A stretch of DNA of 64,000 nucleotides from Erythrobacter insulae (GCF_007004095.1 NZ_VHJK01000001.1:562501-626500), one strand, 5' to 3'. Shown: positions 43,132 through 51,841, counted from the stretch's first letter. Notes: generated from the sequence alone by a model not told the origin. Program-made: numbers and translations.

Positions 43132-43512
43132 TCATAGAATGCCAAACAGGATCAAACCTAGCGCGGCTGCATGGAGCATCCAGCCGAAATGGCGGCCACG
43201 CGTGCCCCAAAAATTCCCAATCGCAGCATATAAGTATGAGCTTCCAACGAGGACAGCAGCCACCGCTTTCTGTTCTTGGCCGAGCCATATGGCCGCCACG
43301 ATCAGCGCAATCCCACCAACCAACCAGTTGTAGGCACTAAAGTCGAGCAACAGCGGGACGAGCTTTTTGACTGGTGGTGCGGTGCGCTCGTCCGCCAAGA
43401 AACCGTGCTGCAATGGCCTAATCATCAGACGCCGAACCAGCACGCCATGGATTATGGCCACGGTGCTCCCAATCATCCCTGCAGCAATCAAAGCAATGTC
43501 TTGCCAATCCAT
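43132..43512 (-). CDS. Small four-helix membrane protein under TetR control
   Basis: The 126-residue protein has four predicted transmembrane segments (about residues 6-24, 52-78, 83-100, 106-124) and no recognisable motif. It is divergent from the TetR gene and two matching 18-base operators lie in the shared gap, so it is the likely target of the TetR protein. Function unknown. Confidence 0.7.
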   Translation of the reverse strand: MDWQDIALIAAGMIGSTVAIIHGVLVRRLMIRPLQHGFLADERTAPPVKKLVPLLLDFSAYNWLVGGIALIVAAIWLGQEQKAVAAVLVGSSYLYAAIGNFWGTRGRHFGWMLHAAALGLILFGIL

Positions 43513-43515
43513 ATT

Positions 43516-43533
43516 CCATACACCTCTGTATGG
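43516..43533. promoter_or_regulatory. TetR operator, copy 1
   Basis: CCATACACCTCTGTATGG has perfect arms CCATACA/TGTATGG. It lies at the start of the membrane protein gene (43512). Confidence 0.65.
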
Positions 43534-43560
43534 TTAGATAACTCAGGACTTGGCGAAGAT

Positions 43561-43578
43561 CAATACACAAGTGTATGG
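43561..43578. promoter_or_regulatory. TetR operator, copy 2
   Basis: CAATACACAAGTGTATGG has arms ATACAC/GTGTAT and resembles copy 1 with the same 18-base span. It ends just before the TetR start codon (43586). The centres are 45 bases apart. Confidence 0.65.
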
Positions 43579-43585
43579 TTGGCTG

Positions 43586-44119
43586 ATGAACGATCGCCTG
43601 AAAAAATCTCACTGGATAAAACACGGCCTGAAGACATTGGCGAGCGCCGGGGAAAGCGCCCTGAAAGTCGGCACAATGTCGTCACAGCTCAATGTGTCTC
43701 GAGGGAGCTTCTATTGGCACTTTCAGGATGCTGCCGATTTTCGGTCGCAGCTGCTGCAGAGCTGGCAAGAGAGTACGACGACCCAGGTAATACAAAACCT
43801 TGCAGAGAAGGCAGAGCGGAGCCGTCTGAAGTATCTCATGAGGCGTGCCTTTGTCGGAGACCGCAGCCTTGATCGGGCGATCAGGTCTTGGGCAATGCAC
43901 GACGATGAAGTGGCGAAAGTCGTGGAAGCGGTCGATACTGAAAGGGTTCAATATATCGCCAAATTGCTCGCCAAGGCAGGGGTGGAAGACCAGCTTGCGC
44001 TTGATCGAGCAGCCTTCATTTACTGGGCATATCTAGGCCAGGAAATCGTTGTCGGCTCGCGGCACTCCTCAATTAGAGTGTCCGTGTTGGACGAAATTAG
44101 CGAGCTATTGGAGAGTTAA
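43586..44119 (+). CDS. TetR family transcriptional regulator
   Basis: The 177-residue protein has an N-terminal HTH region (LASAGESALKVGTMSSQLNVSRGSFYWHFQDAADFRSQLL) and a helical C-terminal ligand domain (LMRRAFVGDRSLDRAIRSWAMHDDEVAKVVEAVDTERVQYI). The start at 43586 is preferred over 43550 because it places the operator just upstream of the gene. It probably represses itself and the divergent membrane protein gene. Confidence 0.88.
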   Translation: MNDRLKKSHWIKHGLKTLASAGESALKVGTMSSQLNVSRGSFYWHFQDAADFRSQLLQSWQESTTTQVIQNLAEKAERSRLKYLMRRAFVGDRSLDRAIRSWAMHDDEVAKVVEAVDTERVQYIAKLLAKAGVEDQLALDRAAFIYWAYLGQEIVVGSRHSSIRVSVLDEISELLES

Positions 44120-44233
44120 CCGTCCGCTTGGGCGACTGACAGTTGCGTCATTTGGAGCCCACAACGGATCGTTCCCGGACCGTCTTGTCCTGAGATGGAA
44201 AGCGGGATGTGTGCTTTAATGAATGTGCCAATG

Positions 44234-44259
44234 AAAAAAGCTGATGCGGGCAGCTTTTG
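44234..44259 (-). terminator. Rho-independent terminator after the Lrp-type gene
   Basis: On the minus strand AAAAGCTG, a 7-base loop, CAGCTTTTTT forms a short stem with a T run, directly after the stop at 44263. Confidence 0.75.
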
Positions 44260-44262
44260 GTT

Positions 44263-44733
44263 TCAAGGATAAGTTTCGTCGGCAGGCTGGACGACGGTCG
44301 AGAATTTGACCTGAGACCAGACAATTGCAGTCGAATAACGTCCGATCGCCGGATTAGGCATCAAGACACGCTTTCCCCAAGCTGCATAAGCCGCTGGCGT
44401 TTCCGCAAAAACCAGCAAGATAAAGTCGTAATCGCCAGACACCGAATAACACTGAGCCACTGCCGGTTCGGCTAACATGGTCTTTTCGAAATTCTCATAT
44501 GCTTGAATATCCTCACGGTCGAAAGTGACTGAGGTGATAAACGTCAAACCCCGCCTTGCAGGATCAATAAGAGCGACATCGGCGACGATTATCCCCGCAT
44601 TGCGCATTGCAGAGAGGCGTCGACGAACGGCTGATGCCGAAAGGTTTACTTCTGTGCCTATGCTGCCATGCGAACGCTGATTGTCGCGCTGCACGATATC
44701 CAGAATCGCCAAATCGAAGCTGTCGAGATCCAT
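44263..44733 (-). CDS. Lrp/AsnC family transcriptional regulator
   Basis: The 156-residue protein has a winged HTH start (LDSFDLAILDIVQRDNQRSHGSIGTEVNLSASAVRRRLSAMRNAGII) and a RAM/AsnC ligand-binding domain (FITSVTFDREDIQAYENFEKTMLAEPAVAQCYSVSGDYDFILLVFAETPAAYAAW). Lrp-type proteins sense amino acids. The start at 44733 matches the family; upstream Met codons are unlikely. It is divergent from a serine hydrolase gene, with a palindrome in the gap. Confidence 0.92.
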   Translation of the reverse strand: MDLDSFDLAILDIVQRDNQRSHGSIGTEVNLSASAVRRRLSAMRNAGIIVADVALIDPARRGLTFITSVTFDREDIQAYENFEKTMLAEPAVAQCYSVSGDYDFILLVFAETPAAYAAWGKRVLMPNPAIGRYSTAIVWSQVKFSTVVQPADETYP

Positions 44734-44764
44734 TTGCAGATTTTCTTTCTTGAAACACTCATTA

Positions 44765-44781
44765 ATGACGAAATTCGTCAT
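44765..44781. promoter_or_regulatory. Palindrome in the divergent Lrp/hydrolase promoter region
   Basis: ATGACGAA-A-TTCGTCAT, a perfect inverted repeat with 8-base arms around one base. It is a likely binding site for the Lrp-type protein, controlling one or both genes. Confidence 0.5.
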
Positions 44782-44854
44782 ATACTCGCCGATATACGCC
44801 AAAACGTTTTGCTGGAACAGGGCTATAGATCCATCAAACATCATGGAGAATCTT

Positions 44855-45958
44855 ATGCGCCTACCTTTCATCTTCGCTGCAGCTTTCGTTCTTGCTGGCG
44901 CATCAACTCCGATCCAAGCTCAGGAACAGCAGCCGGACTATCAAGTGCTGTTGGATGACATTGTCTCCACTGCAGCTGACAGTGCAAACGCAGGCGCAAT
45001 CCTAGATTTTCAGGGATGCGGCATTAGCTATGTTTCAGCGCAGGGAATTGCCAACCGCGTTTCAAAAACGCCTATGCCAACTGGCGAGCAATTACGAATT
45101 GCCAGCATCGGGAAACTTTACACAGCCGCCATCATCCATCGGCTTGCGCAGCAGGGCTTAGTTGATCTCGATATGCCCGCGACAGATTATATCGTTGGTG
45201 ATGATCTTTCTGGAGTGCCCAACGCAAATGCTAGCCTGCGCCAAATGCTGAACCATACCAGCGGAGTGCCCGATTATTATGACGAGCAATCATATCTAAC
45301 CTGGGACTGGACCTTGCCGCTCACGCCAGAGCGCGTGCTGGCAGTTGCCCGAAGGCGGGACACGACCAATCGGCCAGGCGCCGCATATTCCTATTCGAAT
45401 ACCAACTACCATATCCTCGCGCTTGTTGCTGAAGCGGTCAGCGGCCAGCCTTTAGGCGAGCTCATATCTGCTCACATTCTGGTTCCATTGGAGCTGTTAG
45501 AAACCCGGTACAATACTGCGCATCCTGGCGGGTCAATCCATGGATATGGAAGACCTCTCTATCCCGATGAAGATACATGGCAATATGCCGAAAATACCGG
45601 CCCTGATAGCGGGATCACCGCCAGCACTCAGGATTTGAGCCGCCTTCTTTCAGCGCTTTTTCTTGAGCACGACGAGATGCGGTCAATCGGTGATGCAATG
45701 ATCGCGGAACCTGTGGAAACAGATACGGGCAACCAGTTCGCGGGTCCGGGAGCCGAAATGATCGTTGCGCGTTCAGGCCGCCGGCTGATCGGGCATACTG
45801 GAGATACCTTCGGATACCTTACGTTTGCCTACGCGATTCCGGATTATGGGGCCACACTGATCGGGCATGTCAATGCAGACGATCCCGATGCATTGATGGC
45901 CTTGCTGCAATCGAGCGCGCTTTTGCTGAAGGATGCCTGCTCAGTGCCCATGCCCTGA
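44855..45958 (+). CDS. Exported serine hydrolase, beta-lactamase/DD-peptidase fold
   Basis: The 367-residue protein has a signal peptide (FAAAFVLAGASTPIQAQ) and a serine hydrolase domain with SIGK (SxxK) in RIASIGKLYTAAI, YSNTN (YxN) in the middle, and GHTG near residue 310, with a DYDEQSYL-type loop. The start at 44855 has GGAGA upstream; an ATG at 44843 is an alternative. It may hydrolyse peptides or esters; the Lrp neighbour suggests peptide or D-amino-acid metabolism. Activity unknown. Confidence 0.85.
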   Translation: MRLPFIFAAAFVLAGASTPIQAQEQQPDYQVLLDDIVSTAADSANAGAILDFQGCGISYVSAQGIANRVSKTPMPTGEQLRIASIGKLYTAAIIHRLAQQGLVDLDMPATDYIVGDDLSGVPNANASLRQMLNHTSGVPDYYDEQSYLTWDWTLPLTPERVLAVARRRDTTNRPGAAYSYSNTNYHILALVAEAVSGQPLGELISAHILVPLELLETRYNTAHPGGSIHGYGRPLYPDEDTWQYAENTGPDSGITASTQDLSRLLSALFLEHDEMRSIGDAMIAEPVETDTGNQFAGPGAEMIVARSGRRLIGHTGDTFGYLTFAYAIPDYGATLIGHVNADDPDALMALLQSSALLLKDACSVPMP

Positions 45959-46336
45959 TGCCAAAGTTGGCGTTGTAACGGAGTGAAGGTGGGCTCGGCA
46001 TTCTTAGATTCTCATGAACGACGCTCTTGGGCCGCCAACGTTTCATCGCCCAACGTCCGCAAATCGGTCGCTATAAGGCGGTCTGCTTTCAGTAATCTAG
46101 GAGCTTAGGCGATCATTCCGCTACTGGCACGTCCATCTGGCTTGAGATTAGTCAGCCCTTGGGGTGGAGAGCGGACTTTCCGGTCTAGTGCAAACTTCAT
46201 CCGTTAATGGCCGAATGGAACGAGAGCATTGGCGGGTCATCACCCGCAAAAAATCCGTTCCCGCAAGATTGGACACGTCTTTTCTAACTCACGATCCTAA
46301 TGAGTAGGGACGAGTTCAATTCTGGAGGCGGTTCGA
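45959..46336. other. Gene-free interval with dispersed-repeat relics
   Basis: About 380 bases with no credible gene. A segment at 46055-46080 (GTCCGCAAATCGGTCGCTA-type) resembles copies at 48977 and 50876. The last 40 bases should hold the AraC gene promoter. Confidence 0.4.
46055..46080 (+). repeat. Dispersed repeat relic, copy 1
   Basis: GTCCGCAA-TCGGTCGCTA is shared with copies near 48977 and 50876 with several substitutions. Confidence 0.35.
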
Positions 46337-47206
46337 ATGAATACTAGTCATTACATGCTGGGCAGCATCGCTCAGGCATTGGAGTATATTCAGTCTGAGC
46401 TGAGAGAGGACCGTGCTCCAAGTCTCGGAGACGTCGCGAGGGCGTCTGGAATCTCGCCGTATCATTTCCACCGAGTGTTTAAACTGTTGACTGGCGAGAC
46501 ATGCGCCCAAGTTGTTCAACGCCTTCGCCTTGCCAAGTCAACTGCCGCATTACAGGATCCGTCAATCTCGGTCACGCAAGCGGCGATGGCCGCGGGTTAC
46601 GGATCCAGTCAAGCATACGCAAAAGCATTGAGAAGAGAATTGGCGGACAGTGCTTCAGCGATGCGGGCGGATCCAGAGCGACTGGCTTCAGCCATTCGCA
46701 CTCTCTCTGAACCTGACGACGAGCGCGAAGCTGCAGCTAGAACTGCGCGCATCCAAATTTGTTCGCTTGACCCTCTGGATGTGTTGCTGATCAAAACCGA
46801 AGACAAGTATCCTGATCTCGCGGAGACTTATGGCAAACTGTTCGAGGCAGCTGGAGGTCCTCAGAACGTTCGGGCGGCCCTCGGGCTTCCGCAGAACGAT
46901 ATGGAACTATGTGAAGAAGAGGGATTCGGATTCGATGCAGCGGTCGTACTGTCTGATCCCAAAAACCTTGACTGCATCACGATTCAAGGCGGGCTACACT
47001 TACTTGTCCGTCATATCGGTCCAGATCATGGATTGAACGATACGCTAAACGCAATCTACGGGTTCGCGCTCGGCAAGCCTGGCATCGCCTTCCGGGATCT
47101 ACCTAACGTCTACCACTATATCGACGACCCTGAAGAAGTCGTTGAAACAGAATGTCGTACTGACATCTACGTACCAATCGATGTCAGCCAAGGCTTTGTC
47201 GGATGA
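46337..47206 (+). CDS. AraC-type regulator with GyrI-like effector domain
   Basis: The 289-residue protein starts with an AraC HTH pair (ALEYIQSELREDRAPSLGDVARASGISPYHFHRVFKLLTGETCAQVVQRLRLAKS and the second helix region ITVTQAAMAAGYGSSQAYAKALRRELADS) and ends with a GyrI-like small-molecule domain (from about residue 140). Such regulators respond to drugs or lipophilic effectors. The stop overlaps the lipoprotein gene start (ATGA). Confidence 0.88.
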   Translation: MNTSHYMLGSIAQALEYIQSELREDRAPSLGDVARASGISPYHFHRVFKLLTGETCAQVVQRLRLAKSTAALQDPSISVTQAAMAAGYGSSQAYAKALRRELADSASAMRADPERLASAIRTLSEPDDEREAAARTARIQICSLDPLDVLLIKTEDKYPDLAETYGKLFEAAGGPQNVRAALGLPQNDMELCEEEGFGFDAAVVLSDPKNLDCITIQGGLHLLVRHIGPDHGLNDTLNAIYGFALGKPGIAFRDLPNVYHYIDDPEEVVETECRTDIYVPIDVSQGFVG

Positions 47207-47700
47207 TTGGAAAAACTGGGCTCTGGGTGCTTCTTTGCATCATGCTGACAAGCTGTGCGATGCCGTCCGCGAAACCGGCTCGCTTAAATGCGTCTAATGC
47301 CAAACCAGAAGTGATTATGGAGACGTTCCTGCGCTCCTTCGTTGCCTATGATTATGAGAGGTGCCGTTCGCTTCTGGCGGATGGAGCAACTATCACCATT
47401 ATTCGTCAGGATGGCACTCAAGAGTTCGAGCGATCAATGCAGTCTGCAACTGATTGGCTGAATACTATCGAACAAAGCGGCGTAAAGGGCCTCGACACGT
47501 TCCAGATTGAGATTCACGATATTACGTCCCAGACGCATCGGCATGGCGCAACCGTGACTGTGAAATTTACGGCAAGCGGATCAGCCCCAGGCATGGCGTT
47601 TGCCAACTCGGGGTTTGATACCGGCAATCTTATCGAAACGGCGGAAGGCTGGCGGATAGCGCATTATTCGAGTTTCGAAAGTTTTTCTGGATCAGAGTGA
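47203..47700 (+). CDS. Lipoprotein with NTF2-like domain
   Basis: The 165-residue protein has a lipobox LTSC near residue 18 and then an NTF2/SnoaL-like cone fold (ETFLRSFVAYDYERCRSLLADGATITII and TAEGWRIAHYSSFESF). This fold binds small molecules or acts as an enzyme scaffold. It is co-translated with the AraC gene, which suggests joint control. Function unknown. Confidence 0.8.
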   Translation: MIGKTGLWVLLCIMLTSCAMPSAKPARLNASNAKPEVIMETFLRSFVAYDYERCRSLLADGATITIIRQDGTQEFERSMQSATDWLNTIEQSGVKGLDTFQIEIHDITSQTHRHGATVTVKFTASGSAPGMAFANSGFDTGNLIETAEGWRIAHYSSFESFSGSE

Positions 47701-47941
47701 GGCGTTCAATCCGTGCGTCAGATATGGGTTCATTACAGATGCCGGTACCCCAAAAACCATAAGGCGAGAGTCCTCCTTTGGGTCATTGGCAGTCGGACTG
47801 CTTCTATTTTCTAGCTGGTTGCGCCGGATGACCGAAATTGGAGGTGGGAGCGGAATGGTGGCTTCCCAGATCAATTCTCCGGTGGCCGGACCTTCATTGG
47901 AACAATTGATTCCGACGGATTTGAGGATTAGTTCCGAGGCC

Positions 47942-48496
47942 ATGGGCCTGTCTTCCCAAGTTACCTTGCGCCCGGCAACAATTGCCGATGCGCTCATGCT
48001 GGCGTCATGGGACCGCGAGCCGCATGTAATTGCGTGTTCCAGCGACGACCCGGAAGCCGAGGTGGCCTTCGGTGGTATTGAATGGACCACAGAGATCGCG
48101 GGTTCGACCGATGACAGTCACTATGTGATCGCAGAAGTTGCAGGTGTACCGGTCGGAGTGACGCATGTCTGCGATCCCCACACCGAACAGACACATTATT
48201 GGGGCGAAATCGAACCGGGGTTAAGGGCGATCGACATATGGATCGGGCCGCCCGAATGGCTGGGCCGGGGTGTGGGCACGCAGATGATGACTCAGATGAT
48301 CGAACGCTGCTTCGCCGCGCCCGACGTCACCGGCATCGTCATCGATCCACTGAACTCCAACACAGGCGCGCACAGGTTCTATCGGAGGCTTGGGTTCACG
48401 ATAGTCGGACGACGAAGGTTCGATGAAGACGACTGCTTGGTTATGCGGTTGGAGAAGGCGGATTGGCCAGTCCCTGCAAGAGCTTCACCGGTTTGA
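47942..48496 (+). CDS. AAC(6')-like GNAT acetyltransferase
   Basis: The 184-residue protein starts at ATG 47942 with GAGG upstream. The GNAT core is clear: VTLRPATIADALMLASWDREPHV, then the YWGEIEPGLRAIDIWIGPPEWLGRGVGTQMMTQMIERCF acetyl-CoA region, IVIDPLNSNTGAHRFYRRLGF. This pattern matches the aminoglycoside 6'-N-acetyltransferase-Ib-like subgroup. An open frame reaches upstream to 47786 but has no supporting signals. Drug resistance would need testing; the family assignment is by pattern only. Confidence 0.8.
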   Translation: MGLSSQVTLRPATIADALMLASWDREPHVIACSSDDPEAEVAFGGIEWTTEIAGSTDDSHYVIAEVAGVPVGVTHVCDPHTEQTHYWGEIEPGLRAIDIWIGPPEWLGRGVGTQMMTQMIERCFAAPDVTGIVIDPLNSNTGAHRFYRRLGFTIVGRRRFDEDDCLVMRLEKADWPVPARASPV

Positions 48497-48521
48497 TTTG
48501 GAGCGGCTGTTAGTAAGGTGG

Positions 48522-48914
48522 TTAGCGGACTATCGCGGTTTCACGGGTGGCTACCCTGCTCCAAAACCATAAAATCGGTGGCATGGTCAGTTCGAGAGCA
48601 CCTAGAACGATAAACATTGGGTGCGGCCATCCAATCGCCAGCACCGAAAGGATCCGTGCCAGTCCGCCCAAGAAAAAGAGGCCAAGGAGTAAACCCAGAA
48701 CCTTTCTTCGAGATTTGAGATCGCGCGCGCTCCAGATCACGGCAGTGCCGAACCCGAAGAATATGGAGGCATAGAATCTGTCCTGACTATCGAGTGTCGC
48801 GGTGAAGTTGCCGGCATCAGGTACCCAAGAAAGACCAAGCAACATGTGAACGGTTGCAATCCCGCAGCAGGTCACACCAAAGACATGAAGAACTAAGTGA
48901 AGCAATCGGGCCAT
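48522..48914 (-). CDS. DUF4345-type small membrane protein
   Basis: The 130-residue protein has four predicted membrane helices and the DUF4345 pattern with TLDSQDRFYASIFFGFGTAVIWSARDLKSRRKVLGLLLGLFFLGGLARILS. Function unknown. The start ATG at 48914 is preferred over the TTG three codons before. Confidence 0.75.
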   Translation of the reverse strand: MARLLHLVLHVFGVTCCGIATVHMLLGLSWVPDAGNFTATLDSQDRFYASIFFGFGTAVIWSARDLKSRRKVLGLLLGLFFLGGLARILSVLAIGWPHPMFIVLGALELTMPPILWFWSRVATRETAIVR

Positions 48915-48976
48915 TTCCAACAAAATAACAGAAATCTGCTTCAGGGGCCAATTCGAGCGGGCAAGTCCGTGGTAGA

Positions 48977-49001
48977 GCTCGCAATTGGGTCGTTAGCGGG
49001 A
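48977..49001 (+). repeat. Dispersed repeat relic, copy 2
   Basis: GCAATTGGGTCG-TAGCGG is shared with the copy at 50876; it lies upstream of the second AraC gene. Confidence 0.4.
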
Positions 49002-49149
49002 TGGCGACTTCCGGCGCTCAAGATCCCGATAGGGGACAGGCGGCTTCGAGGGATACGGACCTTGCAAGCGGACGCCATCACCGCAGTTCAGCAAGAATCG
49101 TCGAACAACGGCGATGTATCCCATGACCGCGGTCTGGTAAGGCTGCAGC

Positions 49150-50037
49150 GTGACCAATGAACGCTACGAAACTCGGATCAACCGCGCGCTCGCGCTGATC
49201 GATCGGCACATCGATCAGGACCTGTCGATCGAACGACTCGCCGACGAGGCTTGCCTGTCGCCGTTTCATTTTCATCGCATTTTTTCGGCACTGACCGGGG
49301 AAAGCGTGCACGCGATGACGACCCGAATGCGGATGGAGCGCGCGCTGGCGCTGACGCGTAGGGTAATACGGCCGCAATGGAAAGCCATTGCAGGGGCGGT
49401 CGGATATCGTTCGCAGGATGTCTTTACCCGCGCCTTCAAGCGGCACTTTGGCTGCACGCCAAGCGCATTCGATCTCGAGAAATACTGGCGTGGCAGGACC
49501 GATCGCGATGACGCGCTGGCCGTTTCGCGCTATTTCCTGCGGCCAGCCTTGCCTCTGCCACCGGATTTCAAGGTTGAGATTGTCGATCGCCCTGCTGCCA
49601 ACCTGATCATCAGCCGAGCCGTGGGTGTTTATCTCGATCCGACGCTGATCGTCGCCGCCTATGAACGCATCGATGCCTTCTCGAAGACCTTGGGTATCGC
49701 CATGCCGGGTCGATTGGCCGGCGCATCACGGGACGATCCCGAGTTGGTACCCCTGTCGCGCTGCCGATATGATTTCAGCCTCGAAGTCCTGGATGGAACG
49801 CGCGCGTCAAAAGGTCTCCAGGCTGCCCGTCGAGACGAAGGACGCTGGGCCGTGACGCACGTGGAGGGGGACTTTGCTGCCGTCGACCGCGCCTGGAACC
49901 TGCTGTTCAAAAGCTGGCTTCCGGCTTCCGGCCACAACCTTCGCCCAGCAGCCGCTGAGGAAATCTATAACCAGACACCGAACGAGATCGGCTGGGATCG
50001 CTTCGACGTCACGCTCGCCATTCCATTGGAGGACTGA
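49150..50037 (+). CDS. AraC-type regulator with GyrI-like effector domain (second)
   Basis: The 295-residue protein has a clear AraC HTH (INRALALIDRHIDQDLSIERLADEACLSPFHFHRIFSALTGESVHAMTTRMRMERAL and the second helix PQWKAIAGAVGYRSQDVFTRAFKRHFGCTPSAF) and a GyrI-like domain from about residue 145. The start is GTG at 49150. It is directly followed by a membrane protein gene (the TGA is followed at once by ATG), so it probably heads an operon. Confidence 0.88.
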   Translation: MTNERYETRINRALALIDRHIDQDLSIERLADEACLSPFHFHRIFSALTGESVHAMTTRMRMERALALTRRVIRPQWKAIAGAVGYRSQDVFTRAFKRHFGCTPSAFDLEKYWRGRTDRDDALAVSRYFLRPALPLPPDFKVEIVDRPAANLIISRAVGVYLDPTLIVAAYERIDAFSKTLGIAMPGRLAGASRDDPELVPLSRCRYDFSLEVLDGTRASKGLQAARRDEGRWAVTHVEGDFAAVDRAWNLLFKSWLPASGHNLRPAAAEEIYNQTPNEIGWDRFDVTLAIPLED

Positions 50038-50457
50038 ATGAAACCATCGATCACAGCAGGCATCGCGGTTGGCGCCGCGACCGGTGCGTGGATGTTTGGC
50101 GAATATGCGCTGGGGCTGCACGACGATCCAGAGGGCGGTGCGGGGCGATGGACGGGCTTTTTATCGCTTGTTTTTCCGGTGATCGGGGCCTGGTGGGTGG
50201 TCCGACACGCCGTGCTTTCGTCTTGGAGCGAGGCGATGCGCGAAGGCCTGATTTTTGGCGCAGCGGGCGGATTGGTCGGTGGCGCAGCGATCTATCTCTA
50301 CTTCACAGCGGTCAACCCGGGCTTCCGGCTCGACGGCGGTTCGATGGATGCTGGCGCACAGGCGCTGTACGGCTTTGTCAGCGCATTGATTCTTGGTGCC
50401 GTTCTGGTTGTGAGCCTCTATGGCTTCTCTAAACGCGGGAGGAATACAAATGGCTGA
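50038..50457 (+). CDS. Small membrane protein, operon with AraC regulator
   Basis: The 139-residue protein has about four membrane helices (residues 5-20, 40-60, 75-95, 115-132), with a glycine-rich GLIFGAAGGLVGGAAIYLYF segment. No named family was recognised. Its start directly follows the AraC stop, and its end overlaps the next gene by eight bases. Confidence 0.7.
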   Translation: MKPSITAGIAVGAATGAWMFGEYALGLHDDPEGGAGRWTGFLSLVFPVIGAWWVVRHAVLSSWSEAMREGLIFGAAGGLVGGAAIYLYFTAVNPGFRLDGGSMDAGAQALYGFVSALILGAVLVVSLYGFSKRGRNTNG

Positions 50458-50794
50458 CGATTTTGCCGATGTCTACGCGCGGTTGCGCACGATAATGCTC
50501 GAAGCCGCTCCTGCCATGACAATCAACCGCGACGAGGCAGGCGCTCTGGAACTGCGGATGCCGGGCATTGATCCGAAGACGAAGCAGCCCGGGTGGTTCG
50601 GCACGGTCACGACAAAGAAGAGCTATGTGGCGTTTCACCTCATGCCGCTCTACACCGCACCGGACCTCGCCGACGATATCTCGCCCGCCCTGGCCAAACG
50701 CAAGCAGGGCAAAACATGCTTCAACTTCAAGAACGTCGATAACGTCCTGTTCGAGGAATTGAGTGCGCTCGCGCGTCGTTGCGCTGCCACTTGA
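50450..50794 (+). CDS. Uncharacterised small cytoplasmic protein
   Basis: The 114-residue protein has the conserved-looking segments KKSYVAFHLMPLYTAPDLADDISPALAKRKQGKTCFNFKNVDNVLFEELSAL, a pattern seen in small uncharacterised proteins related to the DUF1801 fold; this relation is not certain. The ATG at 50450 has GGAGG upstream. It ends the AraC operon. Confidence 0.7.
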   Translation: MADDFADVYARLRTIMLEAAPAMTINRDEAGALELRMPGIDPKTKQPGWFGTVTTKKSYVAFHLMPLYTAPDLADDISPALAKRKQGKTCFNFKNVDNVLFEELSALARRCAAT

Positions 50795-50875
50795 AATGCG
50801 TGGCTTCAGGCTTTGGCCGGAGTATCGTAGCTGAACTAACGACAGCTATCAGGGAGCCAGGCTCTGCGGACAAAA

Positions 50876-50899
50876 GTCCGCAATTGGGTCGCTAGCGGA
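50876..50899 (+). repeat. Dispersed repeat relic, copy 3
   Basis: GTCCGCAATTGGGTCGCTA is close to the copies at 46055 and 48977. Confidence 0.4.
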
Positions 50900-50965
50900 A
50901 CGGCAGCTCTTTGCGGTGGCAGCCCCATGAGCCGAAAGTCTGCAATCGGCCCAATTCAAGTCGAT

Positions 50966-51841
50966 TCACAGATCAGCAGCGAGCATTAGCGCTCCTGCGA
51001 GGCCAGCATTCTGGCCAAGGCCTGGTGAGACGATCTTGTGCTTCGACCCACCTGGAAAATATGCTGCACCGAGTTCCGTTGCCCTCCGGTCCACACGCTC
51101 AAGCAAGCCATCCGTCTTCATGACGCCACCGCCAAAAACGATTATTTCCACTGCCGTCATAGCGATGAGAGAGTGCGCTAGCTGCGTCAGATAATCGGCG
51201 ATGATTTCATGCGCGATATGATCTGCGGGTAGCTCGGAAAGCGACGCTCCCCAGCGCGCTTTGATAGCTGGCCCGCTCGTCAATCCTTCTAGGCAGTCGC
51301 CATGGTGAGGGCATATTCCTGCGAACTCGTGATCATCGTTATGGCGACGAGGGAAGATATGGCCCATCTCTGGATGCGCGGCTCCATGGACGGCTCGCCC
51401 GTCATGCACGAGACCTCCCCCAATCCCGGTACCCACGGTGATGTAGGCAAGCGATGATGCTCCTTTTCCTGCGCCGTGCTGATATTCAGCGAGCGCGGCT
51501 CCGTTCACATCGGTGTCGAAGCCAATGGGCACTCCAAAGCGACTGGCAAAGTAACCGGCCAAGTCGCATTTTGCCCAGCCTGCCTTGGGGGTGTTGGTAA
51601 TGTGACCCCAGTGCGGTGATGAAGGATCAAGATCGACAGGGCCGAAGCTCGCAATTCCAAGCGTGCTGATCGCCCCTTGACCCTCAAACCACTCGCTTGC
51701 CTGAGCCAGTGTTGTCGCCGGATCGCGCGTCGGAATTTCATGCCGTTCGATGATCTCGGTCGGTGAATATCCCACCGCAAGCACGAACTTGGTTCCGCCA
51801 GCCTCGATACCACCTAGTAGCGGTTTGCCTGCCGAGCTCAT
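50966..51841 (-). CDS. ROK family fructokinase
   Basis: The 291-residue kinase phosphorylates fructose to fructose 6-phosphate. ROK signatures are GGIEAGGTKFVLAVG at residue 9, GFDTDVNGAALAEYQHGAGKG, and ITVGTGIGGGLVHDGRAVHGAAHPEMGHIF; the zinc-binding block HEFAGICPHHGDCLEG with Cys-His pairs marks the fructokinase subgroup. The stop and start overlap with the GH68 gene (ATGA), making a two-gene unit that splits sucrose and phosphorylates the fructose. Confidence 0.92.
   Translation of the reverse strand: MSSAGKPLLGGIEAGGTKFVLAVGYSPTEIIERHEIPTRDPATTLAQASEWFEGQGAISTLGIASFGPVDLDPSSPHWGHITNTPKAGWAKCDLAGYFASRFGVPIGFDTDVNGAALAEYQHGAGKGASSLAYITVGTGIGGGLVHDGRAVHGAAHPEMGHIFPRRHNDDHEFAGICPHHGDCLEGLTSGPAIKARWGASLSELPADHIAHEIIADYLTQLAHSLIAMTAVEIIVFGGGVMKTDGLLERVDRRATELGAAYFPGGSKHKIVSPGLGQNAGLAGALMLAADL

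Noticed and set aside
47692-48090. Minus-strand frame opposite the acetyltransferase
   Set aside because: It overlaps the GNAT core antisense and shows no protein-like pattern.
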